From: Amblyomma americanum | Lineage: Eukaryota > Arthropoda > Arachnida > Ixodida > Ixodidae | NCBI RefSeq assembly: GCF_052857255.1 | Contig: NC_135505.1 | Span: forward strand, 64,965,149 to 65,029,148 | Length of the DNA stretch: 64,000 nucleotides | Direction: 5' to 3' | Shown: piece after piece, positions 1 through 11,339 of the stretch | Position numbering within the stretch: position 1 is the stretch's first letter | How the letters are laid out: each line of letters begins with the position of its first letter | Program-made: the position numbers and the translations under genes | Notes under the pieces: model-generated | The model's input: only the letters and a program-made list of their open reading frames with translations | What the model was told of the DNA's origin: nothing | Databases searched by the model: none

Positions 1-60
1 TTCTTAACTCCCCTGTGTGTAAAAAAGTTCCCACCACCACCGCCACCACGACAAAAATAG
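1..60 (+). repeat. fragment of a dispersed repeat (3' end type)
   Basis: The segment holds an AACTCCCCTGTGTGTAA-like block followed by a CCACCACC run. The same block recurs near 17000-17035 and 18711-18745, which suggests the 3' end of a short dispersed element. It is truncated by the window edge. Confidence 0.4.
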
Positions 61-1290
61 ACTCGGTGAACTTCTTGTCCTGCTTCCTACTACACTGGGG
101 CCTACTATTTTTTATTTACAATACTGTGAGCCCTATGCGAGCTGCTACAGCTACAGTGGGGAAGGAAACAGAAAAGAAATGCACATTAGAAAAAATGCAC
201 ATTTTGACCAGAAGTACAACTGCAGTTTTTTGTCAAAATTCTCGGCTGTATCAGTATCGTAAAAAACGTGCGTATTCAGACTATTATATTCAACAATGCT
301 TTTCGGGAGGAATGAGCACTTGATTTCAATTCTAGTGTCATCAATGCAGACACTCTCATAAGTGTACACGGTGCCGAGAAGCCGACCTTGACCGAGTATC
401 GTTATGCAAAGATTCAAGTAGGGCATAACTTGCAAGAGATCTTTCGTCGTAGTGCGTTGCTGCTCTCTCAGGCCTTCACTTACTGCGATAACCTTTAACA
501 TACACAGGTTATTAAATGAAGAGAGTAACGAGCTGTATGCAAGCGCTGAGTAATGTTACATTAGCGCGTTTAACAAACCTGCATTGCGAGCTTTCCAATG
601 AATGTGGGGCCTTCTTAGTCCTAGGGTTGTAGGACCAGGAAATGTGCTTGAACACGAATTGAGACTTAAGGACCAAGTAATGCAGGCAGTTATCACTTGC
701 CAATCCGTGCGTGAAAGTGAGGCCTCTAGAAACAGATGCGTATGTTTCAAGTATGTCACTGACGGCGTCTTCAACATATCCTCTAGAGTCAAGTGTAGCA
801 TAACTAGGTAATCGTCAACTTAGCGAAAAATGAGCGAAACGTGCCGACTAGAAAGGGGTTGTGCGAAGCGCTGATCGAATGCTGATAAATATATATTGCA
901 GAGAACAGCTAGGTGTAACAGAGGTTCGGATACAAGTACCAGCCTTCTGTACAAAAACTCTGCCATTGAATTCGATGCCAGTGTAAGCCTTAAATATCGG
1001 CAATGACTCATTCACAGCTCAGTCACCGAGTGACTATTGAAGAAAGAAAGGATGATTATGGTGGTGGTGGTTTTTTTTGGCGCCAGGGCGTCTGAGGCCA
1101 AAGAGCGCAAAACACAAGGCTTCTGGTCGGCTCAGGCTAAATTATGGCACATGGTAAAATCAACACCGGATGTACAGGGCCAAATAGTAACGAGTATGTG
1201 TATGATTCTGGTGTGTTTCAGAGGGTGTGTAAGTCGGGTGGAATGTCCTCGGCAGGTGTATAGCATCTAAAAAATTGTGGCAAGACTCGT
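61..1290. other. no gene seen
   Basis: The open frames here are short and mutually overlapping, and show no family motif. I see no repeat that I can match elsewhere in the window. Confidence 0.5.
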
Positions 1291-1307
1291 TACTTATAAA
1301 ACATACA

Positions 1308-1466
1308 TTTCGACCACCTGGGATTCATTTAACGTGCACCGACAACGCACAGCACACGGGCCTCTAGAATTTCGCCTCAATCAAAATTCGACCGCCGCGA
1401 CCGGGATCGAACCCGTGTCGTTCGGGTCAGCAGCCGAGCGCCATAACCCCTGAGCTACCGCGGTGG
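1308..1466 (-). mobile_element. tRNA-derived SINE, family 2 (partial)
   Basis: On the minus strand it starts with a tRNA-like head (CCGCGGTAGCTCAGG as box A, GGTTCGATCCCGG-type box B) followed by a GTCGAATTTTGAT-type body and GTGCACGTTAAATG. The head and the shared GTGCACGTTAAA block relate it to the Ruka-like SINE. The segment after the B box differs from that family, so I call it family 2. Confidence 0.7.
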
Positions 1467-1569
1467 GCGACACGCCGTCAAAGAAATTTCACGCTTGTGA
1501 TACGCGTTTCTTACGGAGACAATTCGGGCCCACCTGTCTACATCTCCATCCCTCTTTGAGTGTCCCACT

Positions 1570-1633
<64 letters not shown>
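1570..1633 (+). repeat. (TAA)n microsatellite
   Basis: About 21 uninterrupted TAA units sit directly at the 3' end of the adjoining minus-strand SINE. This is probably the expanded SINE tail, because other copies end in short (ATT)n or (TAA)n runs. Confidence 0.9.
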
Positions 1634-1936
1634 GGCTTTCTGAGAAAGGAAATGGCGCAGTATCTGTCTCATATATCGTTGGACACCTGAACCGCGCCAT
1701 AAGGAAATGGATAAAGGAGGGAGGGAAAGGACAAAGGATGAGAGAGGTGCCGTAGTGGAGGGCTCCGGAATAATTTAGACCACCTGGGGATCTTTAACGT
1801 GCACTGACATCGCACAGCACACGGGTGCCTTAGCGTTTTGCCTGCATAAAAACGTAGCCACCGCGGTCGGGTTCGAACCCGGGAACTCCGGATCAGTAGC
1901 CGAGCGCCCTAACCACTGAGCCACCACGGCGGGTTA
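1634..1936 (-). mobile_element. Ruka-like tRNA-derived SINE, full length
   Basis: Read on the minus strand, it has a CCGCCGTGGTGGCTCAGTGG head, a GGTTCGAACCCGACCG B box, GTCAGTGCACGTTAAAGATC, CTCCACTACGGCACCTC, and a 3' end near ATGAGACAGATACTGCGCC. It is non-autonomous. A pol III internal promoter is expected for tRNA-headed SINEs. No protein is encoded. Confidence 0.85.
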
Positions 1937-3016
1937 GCCCCAACCACGGATTCAAACACCTTTCCCGGGGCTGCGTTTAACTAAGGGCTGTTTCGGGCTA
2001 ATTTTAAGGCATCAACAAAACAAAACTAAACGCGATAGCAAATTTAGTGTCTTACCAGGAGGGAGCAGAAGACCACGGAAACCAAGTGCACACAATATTG
2101 GCAGAATGGAAAGCCCTTCTTGTAGGCCGTACTGTGTCTCTTAGTCCAGCAAACGTCTGCTTGATTGATGAACACCAGGTGCTCACTTTGAAAATGCCGC
2201 GTGCAAAAACAATTATTGTCCATTTGGTTTAATGTGAGAGCCGCACTCACATTACTTTGCTCGTTTAGCGAAAACACCGCCGTCGACAGAAAACCGTGGC
2301 AGAAACGCGCACGCGAATGACGTCATCACCCCTCCCAGAAGCGTTACCGCCGCCCCCAGACAAGAAAGAGAAACACTCATCACACTGCGGATGGTGACTC
2401 TCCCCTTCTGAGAATGTCCCCCAGCTCCACGATGAATAGAAAAGGTTTGGAGCCGTCCCTCCTCCCTGGGGACCACGTCAGCCAGATAACAAAGCAGATC
2501 GTGCTCAAGACGGGAGCCGCTGGCCAGCTCCGTCGCATGCACTGGGCGAGAGGCCACTGTCCTCATCGCTGACTTGATGAGGTACATGTAAAAAGTGACA
2601 TGTCACCACCTCAGGATTCGCTGGAAATACGATGCGCCATATTTACGTATTCGTAGTCATATTCACGTAAACGCGGCTAGAGATAACACTAAAGGGAGAG
2701 TCCCCGCCGCCATCAGTTGACCTTCAGCTTTCGGAGAGGAATGTTGTGGCGCTGTGGGGTCTGCACCGTTTAAAGCTGAATCGCCTGCGTCTAAGTCATC
2801 AGGCGAGACAGAAAAGCGTGGCCGGAGGAGGCAGCTCAATGCAGAAGTAGTATACGGGACCATCTCAAAGCAGTGAATTGCGCGAAGCGAGCTACTCAAC
2901 AACTCAGCGACAAGTAATGCTCCCACATTGCCTATTAGAATTGCTTAGGTGCCCCAATAAATTTCTGTGAAGGCAGAACCGCATCGGTATAAAACGGTAA
3001 TAATACGAAACTGCCG
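1937..3016. other. no gene assigned
   Basis: One minus-strand frame (2252-2587) is open for 111 codons but has no recognisable motif. A palindromic TGACGTCA occurs at 2318-2325. It is possible, but unproven, that this is decayed sequence downstream of the LRR fragment at 3.0-3.4 kb. Confidence 0.4.
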
Positions 3017-3469
3017 TTATTGCGGTAGGAACGCCTGCGGCACTTTCGTGACCACGTGGCCCAAGAACAGGTAGCGCCGGAGCACCCTCCAGCAAGGCTC
3101 GTTCAGGTCGTCGATCTGCGTCCGCATGTCTTCCCGGGCGTGGCACACGACGCTGACGCGAACGACGCCAGCCATGACCATGAAGGAGCGCATGTCGTCG
3201 AACGCGCACAGTGCGGCCCTCAGCTCAGCGGCGGCCTTCTCCACGGAGATGCATTCCACCTGGGCGAACTCCTCCAGCAGAGCACGATGGTGGAAGACGC
3301 GTTGCATGGCACCAGCAGTTATCCTGCGGAGACAGCGGATGGTTTGGGACGAGACAGACTGAGTTGTGACGTGCGCTTCCGAACAATGGCATTCTCTAAA
3401 TGACCATCCACGAAGTGGCGAGAGATCTGATTTGATTTGCTGACGGCTTGTCACCTCACACCGCGTCAC
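3017..3469 (-). pseudogene. C-terminal fragment of an LRR-family protein
   Basis: This 150-codon open frame ends in a region with the pattern AGVVRVSVVCHARED, QIDDLNEPCWRVLRRYL. From memory, this matches the C-terminal domain of the large tick family of intronless leucine-rich-repeat proteins, in which an AGVV-x-C segment is followed by DDLN-x-x-CW-x-x-x-RYL. The expected upstream LRR region is absent, so this is a fragment. It lies on the same strand as the LRR pseudogene at 6.2-8.1 kb, and in the right order to be its displaced tail. About 2.7 kb, including an RTE fragment and a tRNA-like block, separates the two. It could equally be a second family member. Family assignment is from recalled motifs, not a search. 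Confidence 0.45.
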
Positions 3470-3559
3470 GATTTGGTGTCAGGTTATTTCCTGTCAGAGT
3501 CGATGCGGACGAAAAAGACAACACCTGTTTGGTAGCGAAAGATACACTACGCTAGCCGT

Positions 3560-3760
3560 AGTGATTTCAACTGACTTGGCCATCTGCGCTTACTGCGCAA
3601 GCGCGAGTTACGCCACAAGTGCGCCGCGCGTGACGTCACAGCTGTGCCGCAGCGACCGCAGCCGAGTCTGCCGCCTCGCCCACTTCCAAGCTGCGCGGGG
3701 ACGCCACGGCTAGCTATGCGCCTTACTGCGCATGCGCATGGTGTCGAATGAATACGGGAG
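3560..3760 (+). promoter_or_regulatory. CpG-rich block with CRE and NRF1-type sites
   Basis: This short GC- and CpG-rich stretch holds a palindromic TGACGTCA (3631-3638, CRE consensus) and TGCGCATGCGCA (3727-3738, NRF1 consensus). A variant of the second site's flank (CTTACTGCGCAAGCGCG) precedes it, so the block may itself be repeat-derived. No start exon could be assigned beside it. Confidence 0.35.
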
Positions 3761-4289
3761 GCGATGCGCTCGGCCGTCAGTTGCAAGCGATGGAAGAGAA
3801 GTCTTGCTCGTTGCGACAGCTTTCGCTGCGTATACTAGCCTGAGCAGAAGTAAGCCACCAGTAATTTTTCTTGCGGGGGATCTAAAAAAGGCTTTAAAAT
3901 ACAAAGCTTCCATTTCGAGTTACTTTCGCTATGCTCATACTGCATCTCCTGCATATTGGATTTTCCTTAAATTGGGCACATCAAGAGGCACATGAAAAAG
4001 AAATATATTGATGAGCCGCTCGAGATGAACCTGGAAGAGTTTTCTCCTGTTTGCCATCGCTCCTGTTTGCCATCTCATGTAAGCTGTCACTTTTGAGTCG
4101 ACAACAACATATATAGCAACAACAACATTGTCGCGAACAAGATAATCAGACAAGACGACAAAATTCAAGCGGTGCATAAGTACAAATGATGAGCGGTAAA
4201 TTTTTATGGCTCAAAGGCACCTGCAGTCAAAGAACGTCATGACAAGGTGTTCTCGCCTACTCGAGGTGGAGTCTGCGACCCGTTTACCA

Positions 4290-4415
4290 AGCTTTTCACC
4301 CTGAAGATGCCGGGCATCAAACCAGAAAAAGCTTGTACCGATTGTACCACATCTGCATACCCGGAACCTCCTGCATTCGAGGCGGATGCTCAAACCACTC
4401 AGCCAACCCTGCCGT
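4290..4415 (-). mobile_element. decayed tRNA-headed SINE fragment
   Basis: The minus strand shows a degenerate tRNA-like head (GGCTGAGTGGTTTGAGCATCC and a weak B box) very like the block at 32185-32300. It is heavily mutated. Confidence 0.4.
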
Positions 4416-5150
4416 AGCTTTGAATTTAGCTGCAGACACGAATCAAGAATATCGCATTGGCTGATATACCAACTTAATGACGCATCACTTATTAAATATT
4501 CCGCTCCCCTCCTAAAGCGGGATACCTGCAGTGTGTTTCATGGATGATCTACACTTCAACCAGTAATCGCGATGGGTTCATTCGTGATGCAATGCAGCGC
4601 GCATTATTGTGAGAGGGTAGAACGCATGCATTCGTCTGCGTTGCTTATAACTTTGTCTACGTGTTGCCTCCATCGCCGTGAATGAGAGACGCGGGAACCT
4701 TGCGCAGCAAGCATCAAAACCCAACAAAGGAAAACTGTTTCAGAACAACATCCGAGGTAGGAAAATGGACACGTTTTTGTGAGCCACATTTGACAGAACC
4801 TGCGCACTACTATACCAAATGGTCTTGTAACATGAGATCACCAACACTCCACTGCAGCGAGACAAACAAGTAAAGGGGAACACGATGCGCCCTCTATTCC
4901 GTACGTTCCCTTCACTCTTGCACCTCGTGAAATTCAATTTGAAGACACGCCGGCTTTCCAACCTTCCAGCGGCTTTCCCCTTTGTCGCAGTAATCACTTT
5001 TTTTTTACCCTAGAAGAAAGAAAAAAACAAGGCCATTTGCTGAGAGATTTATGAAGACCGGGTTAACAAAAAAATGTTTCAACCGGTTTTATAACGGCAC
5101 ATCGCAGCAATATGAATAGATTCCCGTAAATAAGATGGCTTGTAAAAGTG
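4416..5150. other. no gene seen
   Basis: There are only short frames without motifs, and nothing here is supported as coding. Confidence 0.45.
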
Positions 5151-5152
5151 TG

Positions 5153-5640
5153 TTCATCTTCATAATCATCACCTGACTACACCCACTGCAGGGCAAAGAC
5201 CTGTACCCTCGCGGGTATCCTCAAGGCCGAAGGCATTATAGAGGAGAGTGGCTACATAAAATTAAAAAAAAAACAACTTACAGTGCAACAAAATAATTGG
5301 TAGTACAGAAGTTATGGCTTCCAACCCGGTCCTTTGCCGCCTATGGTCGCCATACCCCCCTCCCTCCAATGTCTTAATCTCATCCGCCCAGAACTTTAGG
5401 CCACCCCCTGCTACGCTTGCCTTGTGTGGGAATCCACTCCACTACCTCTAAGGACCAGCGGTTATCTTGCCTTCGCTTTGCATGCCCTGGCCAAGCCCAC
5501 TTCTTCCTCATGACTTCGACTTGGATGTCTACAACCCGCGCGTGTTCCCTCGCCCACTCTGCCCGCTTCCGGTCTCTTAACGTTACACCTACCATATTTC
5601 TTTCCATGGCTCGCTGCGTTGTCCTTAGGCGCATTTATTA
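5153..5640 (-). mobile_element. RTE-type LINE, 3' fragment
   Basis: The minus-strand frame 5634-5380 encodes the C-terminal part of an RTE-clade endonuclease/reverse transcriptase: TTQRAMERNMVGVTLRDRKR, then WAWPGHAKRRQDNRWS and VVEWIPTQGKRSRGWP. Downstream comes a tail containing TTTGCCCTGCAGTGGG and TCAGGTGATGATTATG, which closely resembles the tail at 39.5 kb. Only the last few hundred bases remain, as expected of 5'-truncated LINE copies. No catalytic domain is present. Identity as RTE comes from the recalled conserved C-terminal motif. Confidence 0.75.
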
Positions 5641-6024
5641 GAGAGTACTCTGGACATGGCTCGTTCCTTCTATAGCAGAAACATTCGTCCCTTTCTCTGC
5701 TATTCTAGTTTCTGCATATAATTATAAAACGGCGCGGCAAAACTATAAAAAAATCGCATTTGGGACATTTCACCTTAGTGAAATTGTCTCTTAGTGCATC
5801 GCCCTGCCAAAAATTGGCAGTGGCTTAACTTGGCTAACCCTGGAATTCAGCGAAATGCTGCATGGCAGCTCCAGGCTCGTACATAGCAGCTCCGGTACAC
5901 GCTCGCGACCGCCGTTCAATATATACCAACACGATCACGTGGCTCTGACGTGGTGTCACATGGTCTTACGACATACCCATCGGATGCCATCACGCGGCTT
6001 CACATCACCCCATTAGATGTTCTT

Positions 6025-6110
6025 AAGGCCAAAGGTCAACCCAAAGGTCACAAAATGTCAAAGGTCAAAGAAAAACGGTCAAACACTGAGGTCAGATGTC
6101 AGTTAAAGCT
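6025..6110 (+). promoter_or_regulatory. cluster of nuclear-receptor half-sites
   Basis: AGGTCA occurs at 6033-6038, 6045-6050, 6062-6067 and 6089-6094. Two of them form one-base-spaced pairs with ATGTCA (6055-6067 and 6089-6101), the DR1 layout used by RXR/USP and HNF4-type receptors. A related segment with a perfect DR1 lies at 27374-27386, so the cluster seems to belong to a dispersed repeat. Function is inference only. Confidence 0.3.
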
Positions 6111-6220
6111 CAGGGGTGAAGGGTTCGACACCATAACTGCACCACATATGGTCATACACGACTAACGTAGTTGGGCTGAAGGCCGCTCAAGACCATTCTC
6201 GTGCCTAAGTGACCACTGCT

Positions 6221-8103
6221 TTAGTGAAGCTTTTGCTTCAATAATCTCTGTACTTTCTTTGAAGAACGAACGTACCTTTCGAGTTGAGCTCTCATCCGGA
6301 ACTGAGATGCACGTGCCACAAGACAGGATTTACGCCGTGCCGTGTCCAGGACAGCGAACGCGTTTGGGTCCGAGTGATCGAGGAACTGAACGCTGACCAG
6401 GGTGTAGTTGCTGGCAATGCCTCTGGGCAAGTGCATCGGGAAGAGTTCCACCATCGGCTCTTCAACAGTCACACCGAGCCTTCTGATGTTATCACTGCGC
6501 CTGATAACATCGGCCAGTTTTTCAATGTCTTTCGCCTCCACGATGTGCAAGCCTATCGCAGCTTTGAGATGCTCTGGTTTCTTGAGAGCGACTCGATGGT
6601 GGCTGTCCAGCTTACGTTTGTATAGCTCGCAGCCTTATCGGTTGCAGTCACAAAAAGACGCTACGTCTTAAGTGTGGTTGTGTCTCCGATGAGGCTGGCG
6701 ATGGGAGACAACGGATCCACCTCACTCGGATGCGGGGAAATGCTCAGCGTTACTGACGTCACATGACTTACAACAGATACCTCGGCTGTCAGCATCATAA
6801 GTTCTGGAGCATTGTATTTAAAATCAGGCCGGATGTCGACGAAGCTCTTGCACCGAATTAGGCTGAAGCTGTTATCGTAGAGGGAAAGAATGAATGCGGG
6901 TTCGAAAGTAACTCTCTCTTCTGCTCCACTTTGGCAGATTACCATGCAGAACTCGTTCAAATCCGATACCGACATTTCAACCCAACCTATGGTGATCCTT
7001 TTGAGTCTCTGCTTCAACGATAACACTTCGAAGAACTCCTACCACTGCGCTGGCCGCCAGAACTGAAACGGCAGCGTCATGTCTTCCATAGTATCATTGC
7101 TTGTCAGACTGGGGAGCCAGCTATCACAACGCCCACCCCCGTCAATGAAACACTTGTAGGCAGGATGAATGTGGAAGCTGCGAAGCACGGTGTTTTTGGC
7201 AAACACACTAGAGATGAGGTCGAGCGCCTCATAATCGAGAAAAATGTCCTCCAGTTTCAGATTGAGGATGCTTTCGTTATCGCGTAGCGCCCGCAAAACA
7301 CGCTTCCCGCAGGAATCACGAAAGTCGCAGTCTCCATCAAAACTCAGCGTCGTCAGTGTGCCGCGGTTCTTGAGGTACTCTGAGAACTTGTCGCTGCAAT
7401 CGTCGAAGGTCTGCTCCAAAAACGAGAAGTTTAGCGCAAGCTCTCTCAAAGAGGCATACCTGGCAATCGCATTTAGGAGGTCCATTGAGTCCATGTCATA
7501 ATTCCAGAGTCCGAGAATATGCAACGACTCCAGTGTGTTTGTCTTCTCCAAAGTTGACTCGAGCGCTCTCATATGTGCCATGCGCAACTCTGCGTCGGTT
7601 GTGTACTGAAAGTGCCTTAAATTCTTCAGCGACGGGATCACGGAGAAAAATGGCTTGAGTGCATCTCGGTTGGGTGTGAAATCCAGGAGGGTGACACTCA
7701 GGATGTGCTCGTTGTCTCGAAGGGCGTCGCACAGGAGTGCGTCGCACACCTTCAGTCTGCCAATGACGACGTCAACCGCTGTCAGGCAGGGATGTTTCTT
7801 GATTAGGATGTAGAGGAGCGTGGCCACTTTCAGCAGCTTTTCAAGATCGTTAAGTGAGGCGAACGGAGCTACGAAGGCTAATTTCAACTCGGGACGTGTT
7901 CGCGCTCGTTCGCGGAGTTCATAGCGGCCCTGGAGTAGCGCGTCGTTCCATGCAGACAGGTGGTGAATGATCTGGCAGGCTCGGTCTTTGCTGCCGGTGC
8001 AGGGCAGTGTGCAGTCAAGCACTTCTCCTGTGAAGGGAGCCATGTAGCCGCCGACGCATCCCAAACAAATTCGACACGCACCCAACGTTGCATGCAACGA
8101 CAT
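6221..8103 (-). pseudogene. leucine-rich-repeat protein pseudogene
   Basis: One long minus-strand reading (about 627 codons) begins with an ATG at 8103 and a Cys-rich N-terminus (CRICLGCVGGY). It continues into repeated LRR-like units such as NLRHFQY, TNTLESLHILGLW, ASLRELALNF and GTLTTLSFDG, spaced about 25-30 residues apart as in the RNI-like/NLR fold. The frame is broken three times. There is an in-frame TAG at about 7039-7041 after FQFWRPAQW, a second in-frame TAG at about 6661, and a one-base frameshift near 6566. After the frameshift the protein resumes with HIVEAKDIEKLADVIRRSDN. Reading continues sensibly past each stop, so this was one gene. It has no introns. It resembles a tick-expanded LRR family that I know only from general memory. 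The typical C-terminal DDLN/CW domain is missing here; a copy of it lies at 3.0-3.4 kb. Confidence 0.7.
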
Positions 8104-8114
8104 GTTGCATGCAA

Positions 8115-11040
8115 CGAGTGGAGTGTTATACGCGTTGACGGGTTAATAAAAGCAATTTAATTATTTGCAGAAACGAAAAAAAATGGCAAAATGCTCAGAA
8201 TGAAAAGCCAATGCTTGATTTTGCGAATTAAAAAAGTAGTGTAATTGAGCAATGAATCAATTGAAAAAATTTTAAAAATAAAAATGCATACAAAGGTGTG
8301 ATAACTGCTTAGAATTGAAAACTTAACCCACTACGCAATGGCATCATATCCTTAGGGCAGAGGATAAGAGACCTCTTCAATTTCTTATCCCGTTAATGCT
8401 TCTATACATTTCGCAGTGACGGTTAATTGTTAGAGAAATATTCAACCATATGCTTTATAATCGTACTATAAGAGAATTTCTGGAACACAGTGGGGCCTGG
8501 CACTGTGCTTTACTTGATAAACGCGTCTTTTGGCGCAAATATTGACGACTTTGCGCCATTAAACTCAGTACAACTAACTAACCATTCTATGTGTATGGCG
8601 CTTTAGAAAGCGATAAGTTTCAAAGAAAGCGCACCTTGCATTTGCGCACCCATCTCCTTCCAGTGTTGAATAGCGGAAGTATTAAAACATGCATGTTCCA
8701 ACCGAAATCTGCTTTCTTTAAGGAACTTTCAACTTGCACCCACGACACGCCTTCAAAACACTTGAGCAGCAGTTTCGCCAAGCCATCAGGGAACGTTTAT
8801 TTCTCGCAGGTCAGGTGGCTAACTCGTCATCGCGTATAACAATCCAATCAATCATCAGTTACTAGATCCGCAAATTGCGATGATAATAATTTATTTACAC
8901 AGTCTTTGATTATTTTTGGCACGCGGTGCCGACTAGACGACGGCTTTTCGACCGAATGAGCTGTATACGCTATCGCGTGAATTAATTCTCATATTTTTGC
9001 ATGCTCGGTCAATACGACAGTGAATCGATACAAGATGTTTTGAGTCGAATTTAAGGAAGAGTAGACCAGATCGCGACGGCAAGCAAAGCGTGAAATTTTG
9101 ATGCCTAGCGCCTCGTAGCTCTAAACATGCTATTACAAAAAACTCGATAATTTACTGGCATGATCCGCCACATGTCCACTGAAAGTGAACTTGAAGCTGC
9201 CAAGATTGGCCTTTTCTAAGCACGAAAAAAAATTATGAAGTGAACCTTAGAGAACGATAAAGTGGTCGAAAAGGCGCACACAGGACTGCCTATGTGACAA
9301 GGTCTGTGTGGTCTGGGTGACAGTCACGTCAAAACCCTCGTGGCCACGTATTGCGAATCAAACCAAATATCTCGTCTATTCCACGAAGAGAAACAGTAAC
9401 AACAATGAGACTAAATAAAAGAACGGACTGAAAAAGCACACAATTGAAAAGATCACATAACCAGGCTACAGGCAGAGCTTGTGTGTAAAACTGCCTTCTC
9501 TGTAGCTGGTAATTTACCAGGAAAGTGCCGAGTTCTGTCTAAATCCAGTGCTTGCCATGCTTACAGGTCAAAATATTGTGCACATTACAGTTGAGACCAC
9601 TTCGTGTGCCTTCTCTTCAATACTGCGTAATATTTAGATTTTGAAAGAGCGTCTCATTTTTCCCCTGCATGGTCATATTTTGCCGCAGCGACAGTTGTAA
9701 CTTGCAACGCGATAGCGTCAAGGGTCCCGTTCAGCGGAAGAGGCCGGGCCTTCCCATCGGCGGCGTCCGGCATTGCTGTGTCACGAGACTCTGGATTGAT
9801 CGAAAAGGCCTGACGTCACACGTGGAGCGGAGTAACTGAAAAGTGAATAAAGCAATACACAAATCCGCATTTTTTTCCCAAGATATGCCGCCCCCTGGCG
9901 AGTGGGCGAGAACTTGTTGAAAAACCATGCACATGTCGCGTACCGAGCGGGATCTAATCGGGAGCATAAATGCTGGGACGCGTAGCGAAGCTTCTCTGAT
10001 CAGGAGGAAAAAGGCGGCGAGGGACCGCTCGCCCCAAGGACAATCCATTCAGAAGCGAAAGCGGTTGGTTTTGCCCAGCGCATGCGCACTAGGATGTGGT
10101 AGATTTCAATCAGTGCAGCTGGAGTAGGAAAAGCGCGCATGAGCAGGGTGGCTGATTGAAAAAGGCGGGTTGTGATGACAACGTCTGAACAGCATTCGAA
10201 CGTCATTGCGACATGTAGGTATACGCAGTAAATTAATTGTGCTGAAAAAAATAGGGGTTGTTAGTGAAGGATTGTACCTCCAACCCCCCCCCCCCCCCCC
10301 CCCCACCCCTCCCCCAGAAAAAGATAAATGGGCCAGCCTGCCTAGCCTTGGATGTATCGTGGTCTCCTCGTTGCTCGACGTCTATCACTTGTGGTAATCT
10401 TCTTTTCTTCCCACTGTATCTGAAGACACAACACAAAAAGGCAACAGCGAGTCCGAAGCGCTGCGAGCCTCACGGGATCCCCCGGTTGCTGTAAATATTG
10501 AAAGCATGTCCCGTCATGCTTGCTATGGAGCGTGCCTGAATTTTAAGGAACGATCAGAAGTTTAAGAACAGTTCCTGCATTTTCAAAAACGGAATGATCA
10601 TCGAAGTACTATTCCGGCGTGCATAGCAGCCAAGCGACTTTCTAAAGCAAGCGGTTGGAAAGCACGAGAGGGCTACCGCCAATGTTTAGAAAAGCCAAAA
10701 GACTGTGACCGGCACTGGTTCTCATAGCCTCGACCGTTCCCTTTAATACTGTTTATATAGTTGTGCACATCTTGAGGACTCCTAGAAATTTGCAACCGAA
10801 GTGGCGCACCTAGGTCAGTAAAGCAGTGACACACAACGATCGCTTATACAGCAGCAGAAGGGCAAACGGCAGCGGAGGACAGCCAGCAAGGAAAGACTGG
10901 GAACCAGAGACGATGGGAACTCTGTGCGCTGAGCTGCCATGTCTGCTATACGATGCCTCACATTGGCGTTGCTCAACAGTTCATCATGCAAGTTTTCGTG
11001 CACCCTGCATGTACTACAGAGGTGAGAAAACTTGTCTAGA
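8115..11040. other. no gene seen; one poly-C run
   Basis: There is no frame with a recognisable domain over almost 3 kb. A run of 21 C lies at 10284-10304 (length uncertain in any assembly). An AGCGCATGCGCAC site lies near 10077 and a TGACGTCA near 9816. Confidence 0.5.
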
Positions 11041-11059
11041 GTAACCGAACGATGCGGTG

Positions 11060-11215
11060 CGGAGCGAATAAATGTCTTGAAAAACACTGTAGCGCCGCAG
11101 AGGATGAAAACACAAAGAACAGAAACGAACACCACAGGCGCTTCTGTTCTTTGTTTTCGTCTTCTGCTGCGGTAAAGTGTTTTTAGGACAATGAACCAAT
11201 AAGCCCACAAAGCCT
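11060..11215 (+). repeat. PLE terminal segment with imperfect hairpin
   Basis: Arms at 11080-11124 and 11142-11184 are imperfect inverted repeats around a 17-base loop. They are followed by ATGAACCAATAAGCCCAC, a variant of the ACCAACTAGCCCA signature seen at 12430, 13232 and 56617. The adjacent Penelope-like GIY-YIG domain supports calling this a Penelope terminal region. Confidence 0.5.
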
Positions 11216-11339
11216 GACTATACGGTACAAATAAATGCGCAGCTACTTTGCTAGGTGCAAGGTGCTTATATATGCAAGATACAACCCAGAGTTTGACGGA
11301 ATACTGTCTGGCGAGAAGAGAACATTTCATAAATAATAC

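Noticed and set aside
1463..1690. ORF with a long isoleucine run
   Set aside because: It is the translated (TAA)n microsatellite joined to a SINE.
2252..2587. 111-codon minus frame
   Set aside because: No motif and no context. It might be a decayed LRR tail but cannot be supported.
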